A DNA stretch of 64,000 nt from an uncultured Bradyrhizobium sp. (GTDB lineage: Bacteria > Pseudomonadota > Alphaproteobacteria > Rhizobiales > Xanthobacteraceae). Below are positions 27,319-37,115 of the stretch, piece after piece. Where the stretch lies: positions 175,466-239,465 of the forward strand of contig NZ_CANSMR010000011.1 in NCBI RefSeq assembly GCF_947648125.1, read 5' to 3'. Within the stretch, counting starts at the first letter, position 1. The number at the start of each line of letters is the position of its first letter. The translations under genes were made by a program, and so were the position numbers. The notes below the pieces were generated by a model. The model had not been told where the DNA came from, did not search any database, and saw only the letters and a list, made by a program, of their open reading frames with translations.

Positions 27319-28134
27319 ATGAGCCAAGCCGCCACATCCGAACAGGAACCCGCCTTCATCGAGGTAGGCGAGGGCAGCGGGACGCGCCGGATCGCGGTGC
27401 GCGCCCGGGCAGCCAGCGGCCCCGGCAGCACAACTGGTGCGCCGGGGCTGTTCTGGCTCGGCGGCTTCAAGTCCGACATGACCGGCACCAAGGCGATCGC
27501 GCTCGATGCATGGGCCGCCGAGCACGGCCGCGGCTGCGTCAGGTTCGACTATTCCGGCCACGGCGAATCCGGCGGCGAGTTCGCCGACGGCACCATCGGC
27601 CGCTGGCTCGAGGAGAGCGTCGCCGTGTTCTCGCAATTCTGCCGCGGGCCGCAGGTCGTGATCGGGTCCTCGATGGGCGGCTGGATGGCGTTGCTGTTGG
27701 CGCGCGAGATCATGCGTCGCGGGAACGCGAAGGCGCAGCTCGCCGGCCTCGTGCTGATCGCGCCGGCGCCCGACTTCACAGAGGAATTGATGTGGAAGGG
27801 CTTCTCTCCGGAGATCCGCGCCGAGATCGAGACCAAGGGCGTGTGGCTCAGGCCATCCGAATATGGCGACGGCTCGCCCTATCCGATCACCCGCAATCTG
27901 ATAGAGGAGGGCCGCAACCACCTTTTGCTCGGAAGCAAGATCGACGTCGGCTGCCCGGTGCGTATCCTGCAGGGCGCGCAGGATCCCGACGTGCCGTGGA
28001 AGCACGCCTTCGCGCTGGTGCATCGCCTGCCGGCCGAGGACGTGGTGCTGACCATGATCCAGGACGGCGATCACCGCCTGTCGCGGCCGCAGGACATCGC
28101 GCGGATCATCGCCGCGGTGGCGGAGATCGGCTAA
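27319..28134 (+). CDS. Alpha/beta hydrolase
   Basis: 271 residues from ATG 27319. The nucleophile elbow is IGSSMGGW with Ser118; the acid is probably Asp in [11 protein letters not shown] and the His in DGDHRLSRP. The size and the [11 protein letters not shown] motif place it with the short acyl-thioesterase/ABHD10-like serine hydrolases. Substrate unknown. 228 bases upstream separate it from the divergent infC and contain the infC promoter. A SnoaL/NTF2-like gene follows after 23 bases on the same strand. Confidence 0.9.
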   Translation: MSQAATSEQEPAFIEVGEGSGTRRIAVRARAASGPGSTTGAPGLFWLGGFKSDMTGTKAIALDAWAAEHGRGCVRFDYSGHGESGGEFADGTIGRWLEESVAVFSQFCRGPQVVIGSSMGGWMALLLAREIMRRGNAKAQLAGLVLIAPAPDFTEELMWKGFSPEIRAEIETKGVWLRPSEYGDGSPYPITRNLIEEGRNHLLLGSKIDVGCPVRILQGAQDPDVPWKHAFALVHRLPAEDVVLTMIQDGDHRLSRPQDIARIIAAVAEIG

Positions 28135-28157
28135 GCTCCCTGCACAGGGAGAAGCCA

Positions 28158-28628
28158 ATGAACACGACGACGATGCTGCGCGCGTTCTGCGACGCGGTCG
28201 AACGGCGCGACGGCAAGGCCTTCGCAAGTCTCTTCACCGAGGACGGCGTCTACCACGACGTGTTCTACGGCGCGTTCGAGGGCCACGCCAAAATCGCCGA
28301 GATGATCGACGACTGGTTCTACCGGACCGCGACCGATTTCCGCTGGGTGATGCACGACCCCGTCACTGACGGCGCAACGCTCTACGCGCGCTACACGTTC
28401 AGCTACCGTTCGACCTTGCCGGAAGCCAAGGGGGCGCGTGCGATGTTCGAGGGTGTCGCGATCATGCGGCTGCGCGACGGCAAGATCACGGAGTACCACG
28501 AGGTCGCCAACACCGCGCCGGCCTTCGTCGATCTGAACTTCGCGCCGGAGCGGATCGCCAAGATCGTCGGCAAGCAGGGTGCTGCGCTGAGGGCGCGGCC
28601 GGAGATGCAGCGGCATTTGGCCGAGTAG
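28158..28628 (+). CDS. NTF2/SnoaL-like fold protein
   Basis: 156 residues from ATG 28158, behind agggagaa. The pattern [20 protein letters not shown], then GVYHDVFYG and a cone of beta strands ([28 protein letters not shown]), is the NTF2-like fold used by ketosteroid isomerases, SnoaL cyclases and many small binding proteins. Role unknown; it may act with the adjacent hydrolase. Confidence 0.82.
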   Translation: MNTTTMLRAFCDAVERRDGKAFASLFTEDGVYHDVFYGAFEGHAKIAEMIDDWFYRTATDFRWVMHDPVTDGATLYARYTFSYRSTLPEAKGARAMFEGVAIMRLRDGKITEYHEVANTAPAFVDLNFAPERIAKIVGKQGAALRARPEMQRHLAE

Positions 28629-28631
28629 TTC

Positions 28632-28753
28632 GCCGTCATTGCGAGGAGCTCGCGACAAAATTGCAAAGCAATTTTGCGCTGAAGCGACGAAGCAATCCAT
28701 GCCACCGCATGCGCGGGCAAATGGATTGCTTCGCTTCGCTCGCAATGACGGTT
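28632..28753. repeat. Palindrome cgtcattgcgaggag...tcgcaatgacg
   Basis: Left arm ccgtcattgcgaggagc, right arm gcttcgctcgcaatgacgg, with inner inverted pairs caaaattgc/gcaattttg and gaagcaatcca/tggattgcttc. It fills the space between two convergent genes. Confidence 0.85.
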
Positions 28754-28761
28754 GTGAGGAC

Positions 28762-29559
28762 CTACGGCGGCGGTGGATTGGTCATCGGCTTGCGCTGGGC
28801 CAGCGCCGCCACGGTAGACGTACCGATCGGGCCCTGCTCGTCATAGAGCCAGCACTCGCCGATCGCGATGCCGTCGGTGGCGTGATGGTTGACGACCTCG
28901 AAGCCGATCCAGTTGCTCACCGGCAAGCGGTGCAGATAGATCGTGACGTCGCTGTTGATGTAGCCGAGGCCCTGATCGCCGGCATTGGCGAAGGGGCTCG
29001 CGAAATCCGCGCCGGTCGCGACGTGGACGAACGGCGTCATCTTCACGCCCGCGACGAGCTCGCGGACTTCGCTCATCCAGAGCCTTCGCTCGCCGAGCGA
29101 ACCCATGTAGCCGACGATCGGCCGCGTCTCCCATTTGCCGTTCATGCCGAGCCTCGGATCGGCCGGCTTCGGAATGTCAGCGGGCGCCGGCACGTTCCAG
29201 TTCGGCGGCGACCACACATTGCCGGGCGCATTTTCCGTCCTGCGCAACAACTGGCAGGAGGCGCGCGCCATGCTGGTGCCGCCGGATAAAAACTCGGCCT
29301 CGATCACCTTGATGCGGAGCCCGTCGCGCACGAGCTTGGTCCTCACCTCGACCGGCGTCGTGATGTTGGGCAGCCGAAACATGTCGACCGTGAGCCGTGC
29401 CGGGACGAAATCGTCGGAGCCGTGGCGCTCCTCGATGGCGAAGCCGAGCAGGCCGATCACGACGCGGCCATGCATCGATTCCGGACTCCACGGTCCGTTC
29501 GCAACTGACGTCGGCATGAAGCCGTCGCCATGTCTGGTGAAGAAGGGCTGGTTTGTCAT
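28762..29559 (-). CDS. Acyl-CoA thioesterase-family (double hot-dog) protein
   Basis: 265 residues from ATG 29559. Two hot-dog-like halves are suggested by the repeated helix-strand pattern (SPESMHGRVVIGLLGFAIEE and, later, GLGYINSDVTIYLHRLPV then WIGFEVVNHHATDGIAIGEC), similar to TesB-type and YbgC-like thioesterases but with a substituted catalytic His/Asp set. It may cleave an acyl-CoA or just bind one. It lies downstream of queG on the same strand; the 34 bases between them make co-transcription likely. Confidence 0.7.
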   Translation of the reverse strand: MTNQPFFTRHGDGFMPTSVANGPWSPESMHGRVVIGLLGFAIEERHGSDDFVPARLTVDMFRLPNITTPVEVRTKLVRDGLRIKVIEAEFLSGGTSMARASCQLLRRTENAPGNVWSPPNWNVPAPADIPKPADPRLGMNGKWETRPIVGYMGSLGERRLWMSEVRELVAGVKMTPFVHVATGADFASPFANAGDQGLGYINSDVTIYLHRLPVSNWIGFEVVNHHATDGIAIGECWLYDEQGPIGTSTVAALAQRKPMTNPPPP

Positions 29560-29593
29560 GGTTGCTGACCATGACGGGAACGCCGCGATGAAA

Positions 29594-30784
29594 TCAAGAG
29601 GCGGCTGCCGCGCGCCACTCCTGCTGCACCGTGACGTCGGGCTCGCCGCCGGCGCGCGACGCCAGCGCCGTGAATTCATCGCGGGCGATCAGCTGCGACA
29701 GCGCCCACACCGCGGCGCCGCGCACCAGCGGGCTTGCGTCGTCGAGCAAGCGCCGCGCCTCGCCGGCAAGGTTTGCCTCGCCGGAATTGCCGATCGCGAT
29801 CAGCACATTGCGAATGAAGCGGTCGCGGCCGATGCGCTTGACCGGCGATTTCGTGAACAGCGCGCGAAACGCGGCATCGTCGAGCCGCGCGAGATCGGCG
29901 AGCATAGGCGCGCGCAACGCATCGCGCGCCGCAAGCTTCTGCTCGCGGCCCGCCATCGCGAACTTGTTCCACGGACACACCGCGAGGCAATCGTCGCAGC
30001 CATAGATGCGGTTGCCGATGGCCTTGCGGAATTCGTGCGGGATCGGACCCTTGTTCTCGATCGTCAGATACGAGATGCAGCGCCGCGCATCGAGCTTGTA
30101 AGGAGCGGGAAACGCCGCGGTTGGACAAATGTCCTGGCAAGCGCGGCAGCTGCCGCAATGATCGGCTTCGCCCTCGTCGCGCGGCAGCTCGGTCGCGGAA
30201 TAGATCGCGCCGAGAAACAGCCACGAGCCGAATTCGCGCGACACCAGATTGGTGTGCTTGCCCTGCCAGCCGATGCCGGCTGCCTGTGCGAGCGGCTTCT
30301 CCATGACCGCGGCGGTGTCGACGAACACTTTCACCTCGTCGCCGGTCGCAGCAGTGAGCCAGCGCGCCAGAATCTTCAGCCGCTTCTTGATCACGTCGTG
30401 ATAGTCGTCGCCCTGCGCATAGACCGAGATCGCGCCCTGCGATCGGCGCGCGAGAATATCGAGCGGATCGTCATCGGGCCCGTAATTGACGCCGAGCATG
30501 ATGATCGAGCGCACGCCACCCCACAGCACGCGCGGGTCCGTGCGCCGCTCCGGACTGGCCGCGAGCCAGTCCATCTCGCCATGGCCGCCGGAGCCGAGAA
30601 ACGCGAGGAAATGCTTTCCGGCCTCGCGCGTCGCATCGGGCGTGGTGAAGCCGATGGCATCGAAGCCCAGCGCACGCGCCTCGCGCCCGAGCGCTGCCTT
30701 GAGATCGGACGGAGAGAGCCGGACCGTCTGGTTCAGAAGTCGAGGTCCACATAGGTGCGCGACGCCGGCACCCCCGCCAGCCAT
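29594..30784 (-). CDS. queG: Epoxyqueuosine reductase
   Basis: 396 residues from ATG 30784. Last step of queuosine synthesis: reduces epoxyqueuosine at position 34 of tRNA Asp/Asn/His/Tyr using cobalamin and two [4Fe-4S] clusters. Cluster Cys are in [12 protein letters not shown] and [24 protein letters not shown] and [12 protein letters not shown] are further family motifs, and a HEAT-like repeat closes the C terminus. No ATG, GTG or TTG exists between the GST stop and the conserved LSPSDLK start, so the first canonical codon lies 51 bases inside the GST gene; a CTG start at 30738 is the alternative. Confidence 0.93.
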   Translation of the reverse strand: MAGGGAGVAHLCGPRLLNQTVRLSPSDLKAALGREARALGFDAIGFTTPDATREAGKHFLAFLGSGGHGEMDWLAASPERRTDPRVLWGGVRSIIMLGVNYGPDDDPLDILARRSQGAISVYAQGDDYHDVIKKRLKILARWLTAATGDEVKVFVDTAAVMEKPLAQAAGIGWQGKHTNLVSREFGSWLFLGAIYSATELPRDEGEADHCGSCRACQDICPTAAFPAPYKLDARRCISYLTIENKGPIPHEFRKAIGNRIYGCDDCLAVCPWNKFAMAGREQKLAARDALRAPMLADLARLDDAAFRALFTKSPVKRIGRDRFIRNVLIAIGNSGEANLAGEARRLLDDASPLVRGAAVWALSQLIARDEFTALASRAGGEPDVTVQQEWRAAAAS

Positions 30785-31425
30785 TCGCTGAGCAGCGGGC
30801 GGAACGACGGGCGGGATTTCACCCGCGCGTACCACGCCTTTGCCGCGTCGTCCTCGCTCCATGGCACGTCGCCCAGATAGTCGATCGCCGAGAGATGCGC
30901 CGCGGCGGCGAGATCCGCGTAGGTGAGGCGGTCGCCGGCGAGATAGTTCCGCGTCTTCGCCAGCCAGCCGATATAGCTCAGATGATAGCGCACATTGACC
31001 TTGGCGGCGCGCATGATGTCGGGTGCCGGCGGGCCGCCGCCATTGTCCTCGCTCATGAAGCGCTTGTAGATCCGCTCGGTCACCAGCGGGTTGGAGGCTT
31101 CCTCGAAGAATTTCTCGTTGAACCACGCCATCAGCCGGCGCACCTCAACGCGCTCGGCCGTCGAGGTCGGCAACAACCGACGTTCGCCGGCATCGGGGCC
31201 ATGTGTCTCGTCGACATATTCGGCGATCACGGGAGCCCCCGGAATCGGCGGAAAGCCCTCGGCGATCAGGACCGGCGTGTTTGCCGCCGGATTGAGCGCC
31301 AGGAACGCCTCGCGCCGCTCCCAGACCCGTTCCTCCACCAGGCGCAGATCGAGGCCATACTCGCCGAGCACGAGGCGAATGAAGCGCGAATGCGGACAGA
31401 ACGGATGGTGATACAGCGTATACAT
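30733..31425 (-). CDS. Glutathione S-transferase-family protein
   Basis: 230 residues from ATG 31425. N-terminal thioredoxin-like fold with [11 protein letters not shown] (the Cys in this position suggests an omega- or beta-type GST with redox rather than conjugating chemistry), then the PVIAEYVDE substrate-Glu motif and the all-helical C-terminal domain with [19 protein letters not shown]. Its 3' end overlaps queG, so the two are translated as a coupled pair. Confidence 0.92.
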   Translation of the reverse strand: MYTLYHHPFCPHSRFIRLVLGEYGLDLRLVEERVWERREAFLALNPAANTPVLIAEGFPPIPGAPVIAEYVDETHGPDAGERRLLPTSTAERVEVRRLMAWFNEKFFEEASNPLVTERIYKRFMSEDNGGGPPAPDIMRAAKVNVRYHLSYIGWLAKTRNYLAGDRLTYADLAAAAHLSAIDYLGDVPWSEDDAAKAWYARVKSRPSFRPLLSEWLAGVPASRTYVDLDF

Positions 31426-31687
31426 GAAGCCCTTGGTAGTGTCGTGGCGCTTAAGAAACCATCAACCTGTGTGACCTGACCTGTGAATTGGCCGGACCAG
31501 TTCCGCTCGTCTCTATGTCGCGTCGGCACGCAAACCGGTAGCCACCCCCGCAGATGGTGCGGGTCACAAAAACGCTATAGCCCAGCAAATCGGCCGGGTA
31601 ACCCATTGTTTGACGATTCTTTGCGATTGCGGCCTATGTGCGAATAAGCGAGAAGAATTCGGTTTTCCACACAGGGCAGATCAGATC

Positions 31688-32494
31688 ATGATGACGGATA
31701 TGCTGCGGGCGGTGATTCTCGGCATCGTCGAGGGCGTCACGGAGTTCCTGCCGGTTTCTTCGACAGGCCACCTGCTGCTCGCGGAACGCTTCTTCAATCT
31801 CGGCGAAGGCAATTTCTGGAAAAGCTTCGCGATCCTGATTCAGCTCGGTGCGATCCTTGCGATCCTCGTGCTCTACTTCACCAGATTGTGGCGCGTCGCG
31901 CTTGGCATGTTCTCCAATCCCGACGACCGTCGCTTCGTGATCGGCGTGCTGGTGGCGTTCCTGCCCGCGGTCGTGATCGGCCTGATCGCTGGCAAATACA
32001 TCAAGGAATTCCTGTTCAATCCGTGGGTGGTCTGCTTCACGCTGATCGTCGGCGGCGCCGTCCTGCTCTGGGTCGATCAGCTCGATCTCAAGGTGTACGA
32101 GGACGACGCGACCCGGTTCCCGCTGTTGATGTATTTCTGGATCGGCGTCGCGCAATGCCTGGCGATGATCCCCGGCGTGTCGCGCTCCGGCGCCAGCATC
32201 GTCGCCGCGATGCTGCTCGGCGCCGACAAGCGCTCGGCGGCGGAGTTCTCGTTCTTTCTCGCGATCCCGACCATGGTCGGCGCGTTCGCCTATGATTTCT
32301 ACAAGAACCGCGGCGACTTCACGTCGGACAATCTCAGCGTGATCGCGGTCGGCTTCGTGGTGTCGTTCATCACGGCGATGATCGTGGTGCGGGCCTTCCT
32401 CAACTTCGTGACCCGCCGCGGCTTCACCTTCTTTGCCTGGTGGCGCGTCATCGTCGGCACGCTCGGCCTGATCGCGCTGGCGATGGGAAGGTAA
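31688..32494 (+). CDS. uppP: Undecaprenyl-diphosphatase
   Basis: 268 residues from ATG 31688 (31691 and 31700 also possible). Recycles undecaprenyl pyrophosphate to the carrier lipid for cell wall and O-antigen, and gives bacitracin resistance (BacA). Signatures: EGVTEFLPVSSTGHLLL near the N terminus, with its catalytic Glu and Ser, and PGVSRSGASI in the second half, plus eight hydrophobic helices. 262 bases upstream separate it from the divergent GST gene and hold its promoter; I found nothing else there. Confidence 0.97.
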   Translation: MMTDMLRAVILGIVEGVTEFLPVSSTGHLLLAERFFNLGEGNFWKSFAILIQLGAILAILVLYFTRLWRVALGMFSNPDDRRFVIGVLVAFLPAVVIGLIAGKYIKEFLFNPWVVCFTLIVGGAVLLWVDQLDLKVYEDDATRFPLLMYFWIGVAQCLAMIPGVSRSGASIVAAMLLGADKRSAAEFSFFLAIPTMVGAFAYDFYKNRGDFTSDNLSVIAVGFVVSFITAMIVVRAFLNFVTRRGFTFFAWWRVIVGTLGLIALAMGR

Positions 32495-32507
32495 GGCGCG
32501 CTCCTCC

Positions 32508-32672
32508 GTCGTCCCTGCGAAAGCAGGGACCCATAACCACAGCTCTTTCAGTCGCGAAGAGCTGTGGCCCCAGCGTTCTACGCCTCAGGCATTCGTGGTT
32601 ATGGGTCCCGGCTCGCGCGGAGCCTGTCATCGGGCGCGCATTCGCGCGACCCGTTGGCTTGGCCGAGACGAC
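32508..32672. repeat. Long interspersed palindrome, copy 2
   Basis: Same as 18637-18769 at its outer arms and centre (gtccctgcgaaagcagggacccataaccac, ctgtggccccagcgtt, gtggttatgggtcccgg), but with an insertion of about 30 bases in the right half (around 32620-32655). Confidence 0.8.
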
Positions 32673-32685
32673 AAGTGGAGCGAGC

Positions 32686-33654
32686 CTACGCGCTCTTCTT
32701 CTGGAACTGGCCCGTGGCGCGGAAGCGCCAGAGATATTGCGGGGCGATCGCTTCGATCGAATCGGGCGTGATGCCGAGGCCGGCGAAAGTGAGACCAGCG
32801 GCCTTGGCGGCGTCGGACACCACATTGTCCGAACGCAGCATCGCGACCTGGTCCGGGGTCAGCGTGAACGGCCCCGGCGCGAATTGCAGGACATACGACT
32901 GCAGCTTGGCGATGCCGAACGGCAGCGGCGCCAGCATACGGTCGCGCTGGGTGATCTGGAGGATGATCTGCATCACCTCGCGCATGGTCAGCACTTCCGG
33001 CCCGCCGAGCTCGTAGGTCGCGCCCGGCTTCGCCTTGCCGTCGACGGCATCGGCCACGGCATCGGCGACGTCGGCGACATAGGCCGGCTGCAGCCTGTTG
33101 AGGCCGCCGCCGACCAGCGGCAGCACCGGCGACATCCGCGCCAGCGCCGCAAAGCGGTTGGTGAACTGATCCTCGGGCCCGAACAGCAGCGACGGCCGCA
33201 TGATGGTGGCCTGCGGCAGGGCCGCCTGCACCGCCTGCTCGCCTTCCGCCTTGGCACGGTAATAGCCCGACAGCGAATCCTTATCGGCGCCGATCGCCGA
33301 GACATGGACCATGCGGGCGCCGGCGGCGGCTGCCGCCTTGGCGATGGTCTCGGCGCCCTTCACCTGCACGGCGTCAAAACTCTGCCCGCCGCCCTCGGCC
33401 AGGATGCCGACCAGGTTGATGGCGATATGCGAATCACGCATCGCCGCCTCGACCGAGGCCGGGTAGCGCACATTGGCCTGGACGGCATGAATCTGCCCGA
33501 CGCGGCCGAGCGGCTGCAGATGGCCGGCCAGTTCAGGCCGCCGCACCGCGACTCGCACGCGGTAATCGCGCTTGCTGAGCGCCCGGACCACGTTCCGTCC
33601 CAGAAATCCGGATCCGCCGAATACCGTGACGAGCGTTTCCAGGTTCGATGCCAT
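32686..33654 (-). CDS. NAD(P)-binding epimerase-like protein, complex I NDUFA9 family
   Basis: 322 residues from ATG 33654. The extended-SDR Rossmann motif GGSGFLGRNVV begins at residue 13, followed by RVRVAVRRPELAG; the family has lost the catalytic Tyr-Lys pair of true SDR enzymes in many members. In mitochondria this family gives an accessory subunit of complex I; in bacteria its members are linked to quinone or membrane processes. I cannot say more from the sequence. A tRNA-Leu gene follows on the opposite strand. Confidence 0.86.
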   Translation of the reverse strand: MASNLETLVTVFGGSGFLGRNVVRALSKRDYRVRVAVRRPELAGHLQPLGRVGQIHAVQANVRYPASVEAAMRDSHIAINLVGILAEGGGQSFDAVQVKGAETIAKAAAAAGARMVHVSAIGADKDSLSGYYRAKAEGEQAVQAALPQATIMRPSLLFGPEDQFTNRFAALARMSPVLPLVGGGLNRLQPAYVADVADAVADAVDGKAKPGATYELGGPEVLTMREVMQIILQITQRDRMLAPLPFGIAKLQSYVLQFAPGPFTLTPDQVAMLRSDNVVSDAAKAAGLTFAGLGITPDSIEAIAPQYLWRFRATGQFQKKSA

Positions 33655-33761
33655 GAGGTCCATTCCTGCCGGATTCGAGAGCGATTGGGCGTATTTAGTG
33701 CCTCTCGCGATACGCCATCAGCCCAACCCTGTACAGGCTATTTGAATTTTCAATCGCGAAT

Positions 33762-33790
33762 TTGACAAGCGCGTAACCGATCCTTACTAA
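33762..33790 (+). promoter_or_regulatory. Promoter of tRNA-Leu
   Basis: TTGACA at 33762-33767, 17 bases, TACTAA at 33785-33790: close to the housekeeping consensus. It ends 12 bases before the tRNA. Confidence 0.8.
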
Positions 33791-33802
33791 GCCGCTCCAC
33801 AT

Positions 33803-33889
<87 letters not shown>

Positions 33890-33892
33890 CCC

Positions 33893-33917
33893 CCTTTTTA
33901 AGCGATTGAAATCGCTT
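33893..33917 (+). terminator. T run and hairpin after tRNA-Leu
   Basis: ccttttt directly after the tRNA is followed by the perfect hairpin aagcgatt-ga-aatcgctt at 33900-33917. The T run comes before the hairpin rather than after it, so the order is not that of a classical terminator. Confidence 0.4.
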
Positions 33918-34031
33918 GGTATCCGGAGGGTGGGTGCGGCGAAGCCGTAACCCGCGAGGGTCGAGCGGGGACTGTTGATCACGCCGGCAGGCCACTTTGC
34001 GTTCTGCCTTGCTCCAGCGATCGGTCCCGCT

Positions 34032-34424
34032 TCAACTGGGCCGATGCGGATACACCGTGATCCCGATCTCAGCGTCGGCCTGTCCTATCCGGAGCACCAA
34101 GTCAGCCGGGATCGTCGTGTCCAGCGCGGCACCATCGCATCCTCCCTCAAATCCGTAGGAGAAGGTCCGCGAGGTGCAGCCCTCCCAGAGCGCACGCATC
34201 GCGTCGGGAAGCGCATCAATGATCGCCAGGAACTGTTCTGTGCGCGACCGCGGATCCTGGGCGGGCTCGTCGCTGGCGAGCTCGAGGACGAGGAGAAACT
34301 GCCGTTCAAATTCCTGGTGCAAGACGACGAACACCCCTTGGTCCAGATGCGCGACGAGCGCACCGAGATCCGAGTTCGACTTCAGAACCAGGTCCAGATT
34401 CAGGAATTGAGCGGGTGTCGCCAA
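34032..34424 (-). CDS. Protein of unknown function next to the EF-G fragment
   Basis: 130 residues from TTG 34424, chosen because ggaagg lies six bases upstream; a TTG at 34457 is four bases inside the EF-G fragment stop and has no ribosome site. The sequence looks like a real folded protein: alternating strands (NLDLVLKSN, GVFVVLHQ, QFLLVLELASDEP), a helix (RTEQFLAIIDALPDAM) and a final strand pair (PADLVLRIGQADAEIGITVYP). It is not recognised; the size and beta-rich shape would suit an immunity or accessory protein, but there is no direct sign of that. The 142 bases between it and the tRNA are empty. Confidence 0.6.
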   Translation of the reverse strand: MATPAQFLNLDLVLKSNSDLGALVAHLDQGVFVVLHQEFERQFLLVLELASDEPAQDPRSRTEQFLAIIDALPDAMRALWEGCTSRTFSYGFEGGCDGAALDTTIPADLVLRIGQADAEIGITVYPHRPS

Positions 34425-34453
34425 GTTGTGCCTTCCGGAAGTGCTGAGCTGGG

Positions 34454-35356
34454 TCAACTTGGGCGCATCCCCACCGCAGGCCGAAATGGCGGATCGCCGC
34501 CACCGTTGGGCGGTGCTTCGGCATAGTGGTCGAACTGCATGGCGAAGGCTCCGCGTCCGCGGCTGATTGAGTGCAGGCTGTTCAGATATCCGAACATGTT
34601 CATGAGCGGCACCTTCGCGCCTAGAACGACGCCGTTGCGGTTGATGCCCTGACTCTCGAACTTGGCGCGCCGCAGGTTCAAATCGTGTGTGACTACGGCA
34701 AGGTAGTCCACCGGCGTCACCACTTCGACCTTCATGATCGGTTCGAGCAGAACGGACCTGCCCATCTGCAGCGCCTGGCGAAAGCAGGCGCGCGCCGCGA
34801 TTTCGAAGGCCAGCACCGACGAGTCGACGTCGTGGAACTTGCCGTCGATCAGCTGCACCTTGACGTCGACGACCGGGAAGCCCGCGACGACGCCGGAGGA
34901 CAGCACGCTCTCAAGACCCTTTTCGATGCCTGGTATGTATTCCTTCGGCACCGCACCGCCGACGATCTTCGATTCGAACTCGAAGCCCTTGCCGGCTTCG
35001 TTCGGTTCGACGATCAGGGTGACGGCCGCGAACTGGCCGGTACCGCCGCTCTGCTTCTTGTGAGTGTAGCTGTGCTCGACGCGCTTGGTCACACGCTCGC
35101 GGAACGCTACCTGCGGCGCGCCGATATTGGCGTCGACATTGTAGACGCGCTTGAGGGCCTCGATCTTGTTGTCGAGGTGAAGCTCGCTGACACCTTTCAG
35201 GATGGTTTGGCCGGATTCGTGATCGGTCGATACGCAAAAGGACGAATCCTTCGCGGCCAACTCGGCGAGTGCAGCATCGAGCTTCGCCCTATCGGCCTTC
35301 GTTTTGGGCTCGATAGCGATCTCGATAATGCCGGGCCGCTCGACGTGATCCACCAT
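34454..35356 (-). pseudogene. Elongation factor G fragment, domains III-V only
   Basis: 300 residues aligning with roughly the last 300 of [17 protein letters not shown] (domain III), [16 protein letters not shown] and [15 protein letters not shown] (domain IV), and [39 protein letters not shown] (domain V). The whole GTPase domain and domain II are missing, with only 66 bases before the next gene. Conserved spots are changed (GELHLDIK-like to SELHLDNK; the end of domain V lacks its usual form), and the last 20 residues after HYAEAP are unlike EF-G. It cannot hydrolyse GTP. It reads as a decaying remnant, although the frame is still open. Confidence 0.88.
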
Positions 35357-35422
35357 CGCAGCTGCATATCATAGAATCAGGAACAACGCCTGAAACGCCT
35401 GTACCCGGCAAACAATCTGCCT

Positions 35423-36697
35423 TCACACAACCCGCCGTCCCGCCCGCCGCGCGATCGGCTTCTGCACAAAATACATTGCGATCATCGAGATCATCGAGCT
35501 CGCTATGACGACGTAGCCGATCCGGTCGAAATGCAGCAGCGAGCCGCCCGGATTCTCGGCGACGATCGCGGCGGCAGCCACCGAGCCCAAGCCGCCTGAC
35601 AATTGCTGCACCGACGCGCTGATGGCGCTGAATGAGCCGCGCTGGCTGGCATCGGGGATCGCCGACATCAGCGCCTGCGACGGGATCATGCGCGAGAAGA
35701 TGCCGACGAACATCAGCACATTGACCACGATCGCGGTCAGCAGCGAGACGTGGCCGAGGTGGGTGTAGATCAGCACCATGATGGCCGACACCACGCAGCC
35801 GAAGATGAAGGTCGGATATTTGCCGAACGCATCGCTGGCGCGGCCGACCAGCGGTCCCATCAGGATGCTGAATAGGCCGGAGACCAGATAGATCGTCGGC
35901 AGATGGACGATGTCGATGCCGAGATTGTGCACGGTGAAGGCGCTGCCGAACGGCATCAGCATGAAGCCGCCGGTGGCCAGCAGCGTCGTGACCAAAAAGG
36001 CAAGCGTGTAGCGCGGCTGCGCGACGGTTGCGATCAAATGCTGGAACGGGTTGCTGTCGTGCTGAAGCTTGAGGTGCCCGTCGACCGGTTCCATCACCAG
36101 CGCGATGGTGGCGATCGCCGCAATCGACAGGCCGACGATGGCCACGAAGCAGATGTGCCAGTTCCAGTGATTGGCCAGGAAAAGTCCGGCGGGCACGCCG
36201 AGCACCTGGCTCGCGGCGAACGCGGTCTGGATGAAGCCCATCACCCGGCCGCGCAGATGCAGCGGGAACAGGTCGGTGACGATGGCGAGCACGACGGAGC
36301 CGATCACGCCGCCGAACAGGCCGGTGACGATGCGGCCGAGCAGCAGCACATGGAAATTCTGCGCCAGTGCGCACAGCACGGTGCCGAGCGTGAAGCCGAC
36401 ATAGAAGAACAGCAACAGCCGCTTGCGGTCGAAGCGATCGGCAAAGCCGGCGGCGAGGATGCCGGAAATGCCCGCCGCGAAGGCGTAGGCCGAGACCGCG
36501 ACGCCGAACTGCCCGGCCGTGATGTTGAGCGACGGCATCAGGATGGCGCCGAGCGGCGACATGATGATGAAGTCGAGGATCAGCGTGAACTGCGTGAACG
36601 CAAGCAGCGCGATCAGGAACGATTGATAGCGCGAAAAGCCGCGTTCCTGCGGCTCGTCGATCGGCGCGGCGATGGTCTGTTCCGACATGAGGCTCAT
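35423..36697 (-). CDS. MFS transporter
   Basis: 424 residues from ATG 36697 (36688 also possible). Twelve predicted helices; AAGFADRFDRKRLLLF is the loop 2-3 motif of the superfamily and FKIGQTAFAASQVLGVPAG-type proline spacing (here GFIQTAFAASQVLGVPAG) marks helix 5 of the DHA1 drug/sugar exporters. The nearest known group is the arabinose/chloramphenicol efflux type. Substrate unknown. It is divergent from the autotransporter gene. Confidence 0.86.
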   Translation of the reverse strand: MSLMSEQTIAAPIDEPQERGFSRYQSFLIALLAFTQFTLILDFIIMSPLGAILMPSLNITAGQFGVAVSAYAFAAGISGILAAGFADRFDRKRLLLFFYVGFTLGTVLCALAQNFHVLLLGRIVTGLFGGVIGSVVLAIVTDLFPLHLRGRVMGFIQTAFAASQVLGVPAGLFLANHWNWHICFVAIVGLSIAAIATIALVMEPVDGHLKLQHDSNPFQHLIATVAQPRYTLAFLVTTLLATGGFMLMPFGSAFTVHNLGIDIVHLPTIYLVSGLFSILMGPLVGRASDAFGKYPTFIFGCVVSAIMVLIYTHLGHVSLLTAIVVNVLMFVGIFSRMIPSQALMSAIPDASQRGSFSAISASVQQLSGGLGSVAAAAIVAENPGGSLLHFDRIGYVVIASSMISMIAMYFVQKPIARRAGRRVV

Positions 36698-37115
36698 TTC
36701 ACTGAAGGGTGTGGGCCGGCAACAGATAGGGAGGACGCAGCCGGATTTCATGGGGCGCGCGGGCAACAGTTCCATCGAAATCGAGAGATCGATGAGTGGC
36801 TTGGCCGTGCGTCCCGCACCAAAACTGGCGCGAGAATGCGGCCGGCGGGCACATCGAGACGATTGTTTCCGGTTGTGTCGATCAATAGTTGCAACGGGTG
36901 AGTGCTGTACTTCACAATCTCGAAAGCGTACGCACGTCAAGGATGTGAATCACGATGATACAGCTCATGGTTCCGTCTGTGGCGATGACGCAACAGATCG
37001 CTGCAAATCGTCTCAAGCTTGAACGGAGCGGATCAGCCGACGCTGAGAGTGGGGCAGGGGGTAACGGGTGGCGTGAGGCCGGGGGGTCGGGTTCGCGCCG
37101 AGGTTGGAGATGGGC
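36698..37115. other. 418-base divergent intergenic region
   Basis: Lies between the MFS gene (minus) and the autotransporter gene (plus) and must hold the promoters of both. No hexamers close to consensus, no repeats and no convincing small gene were seen. Confidence 0.4.
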
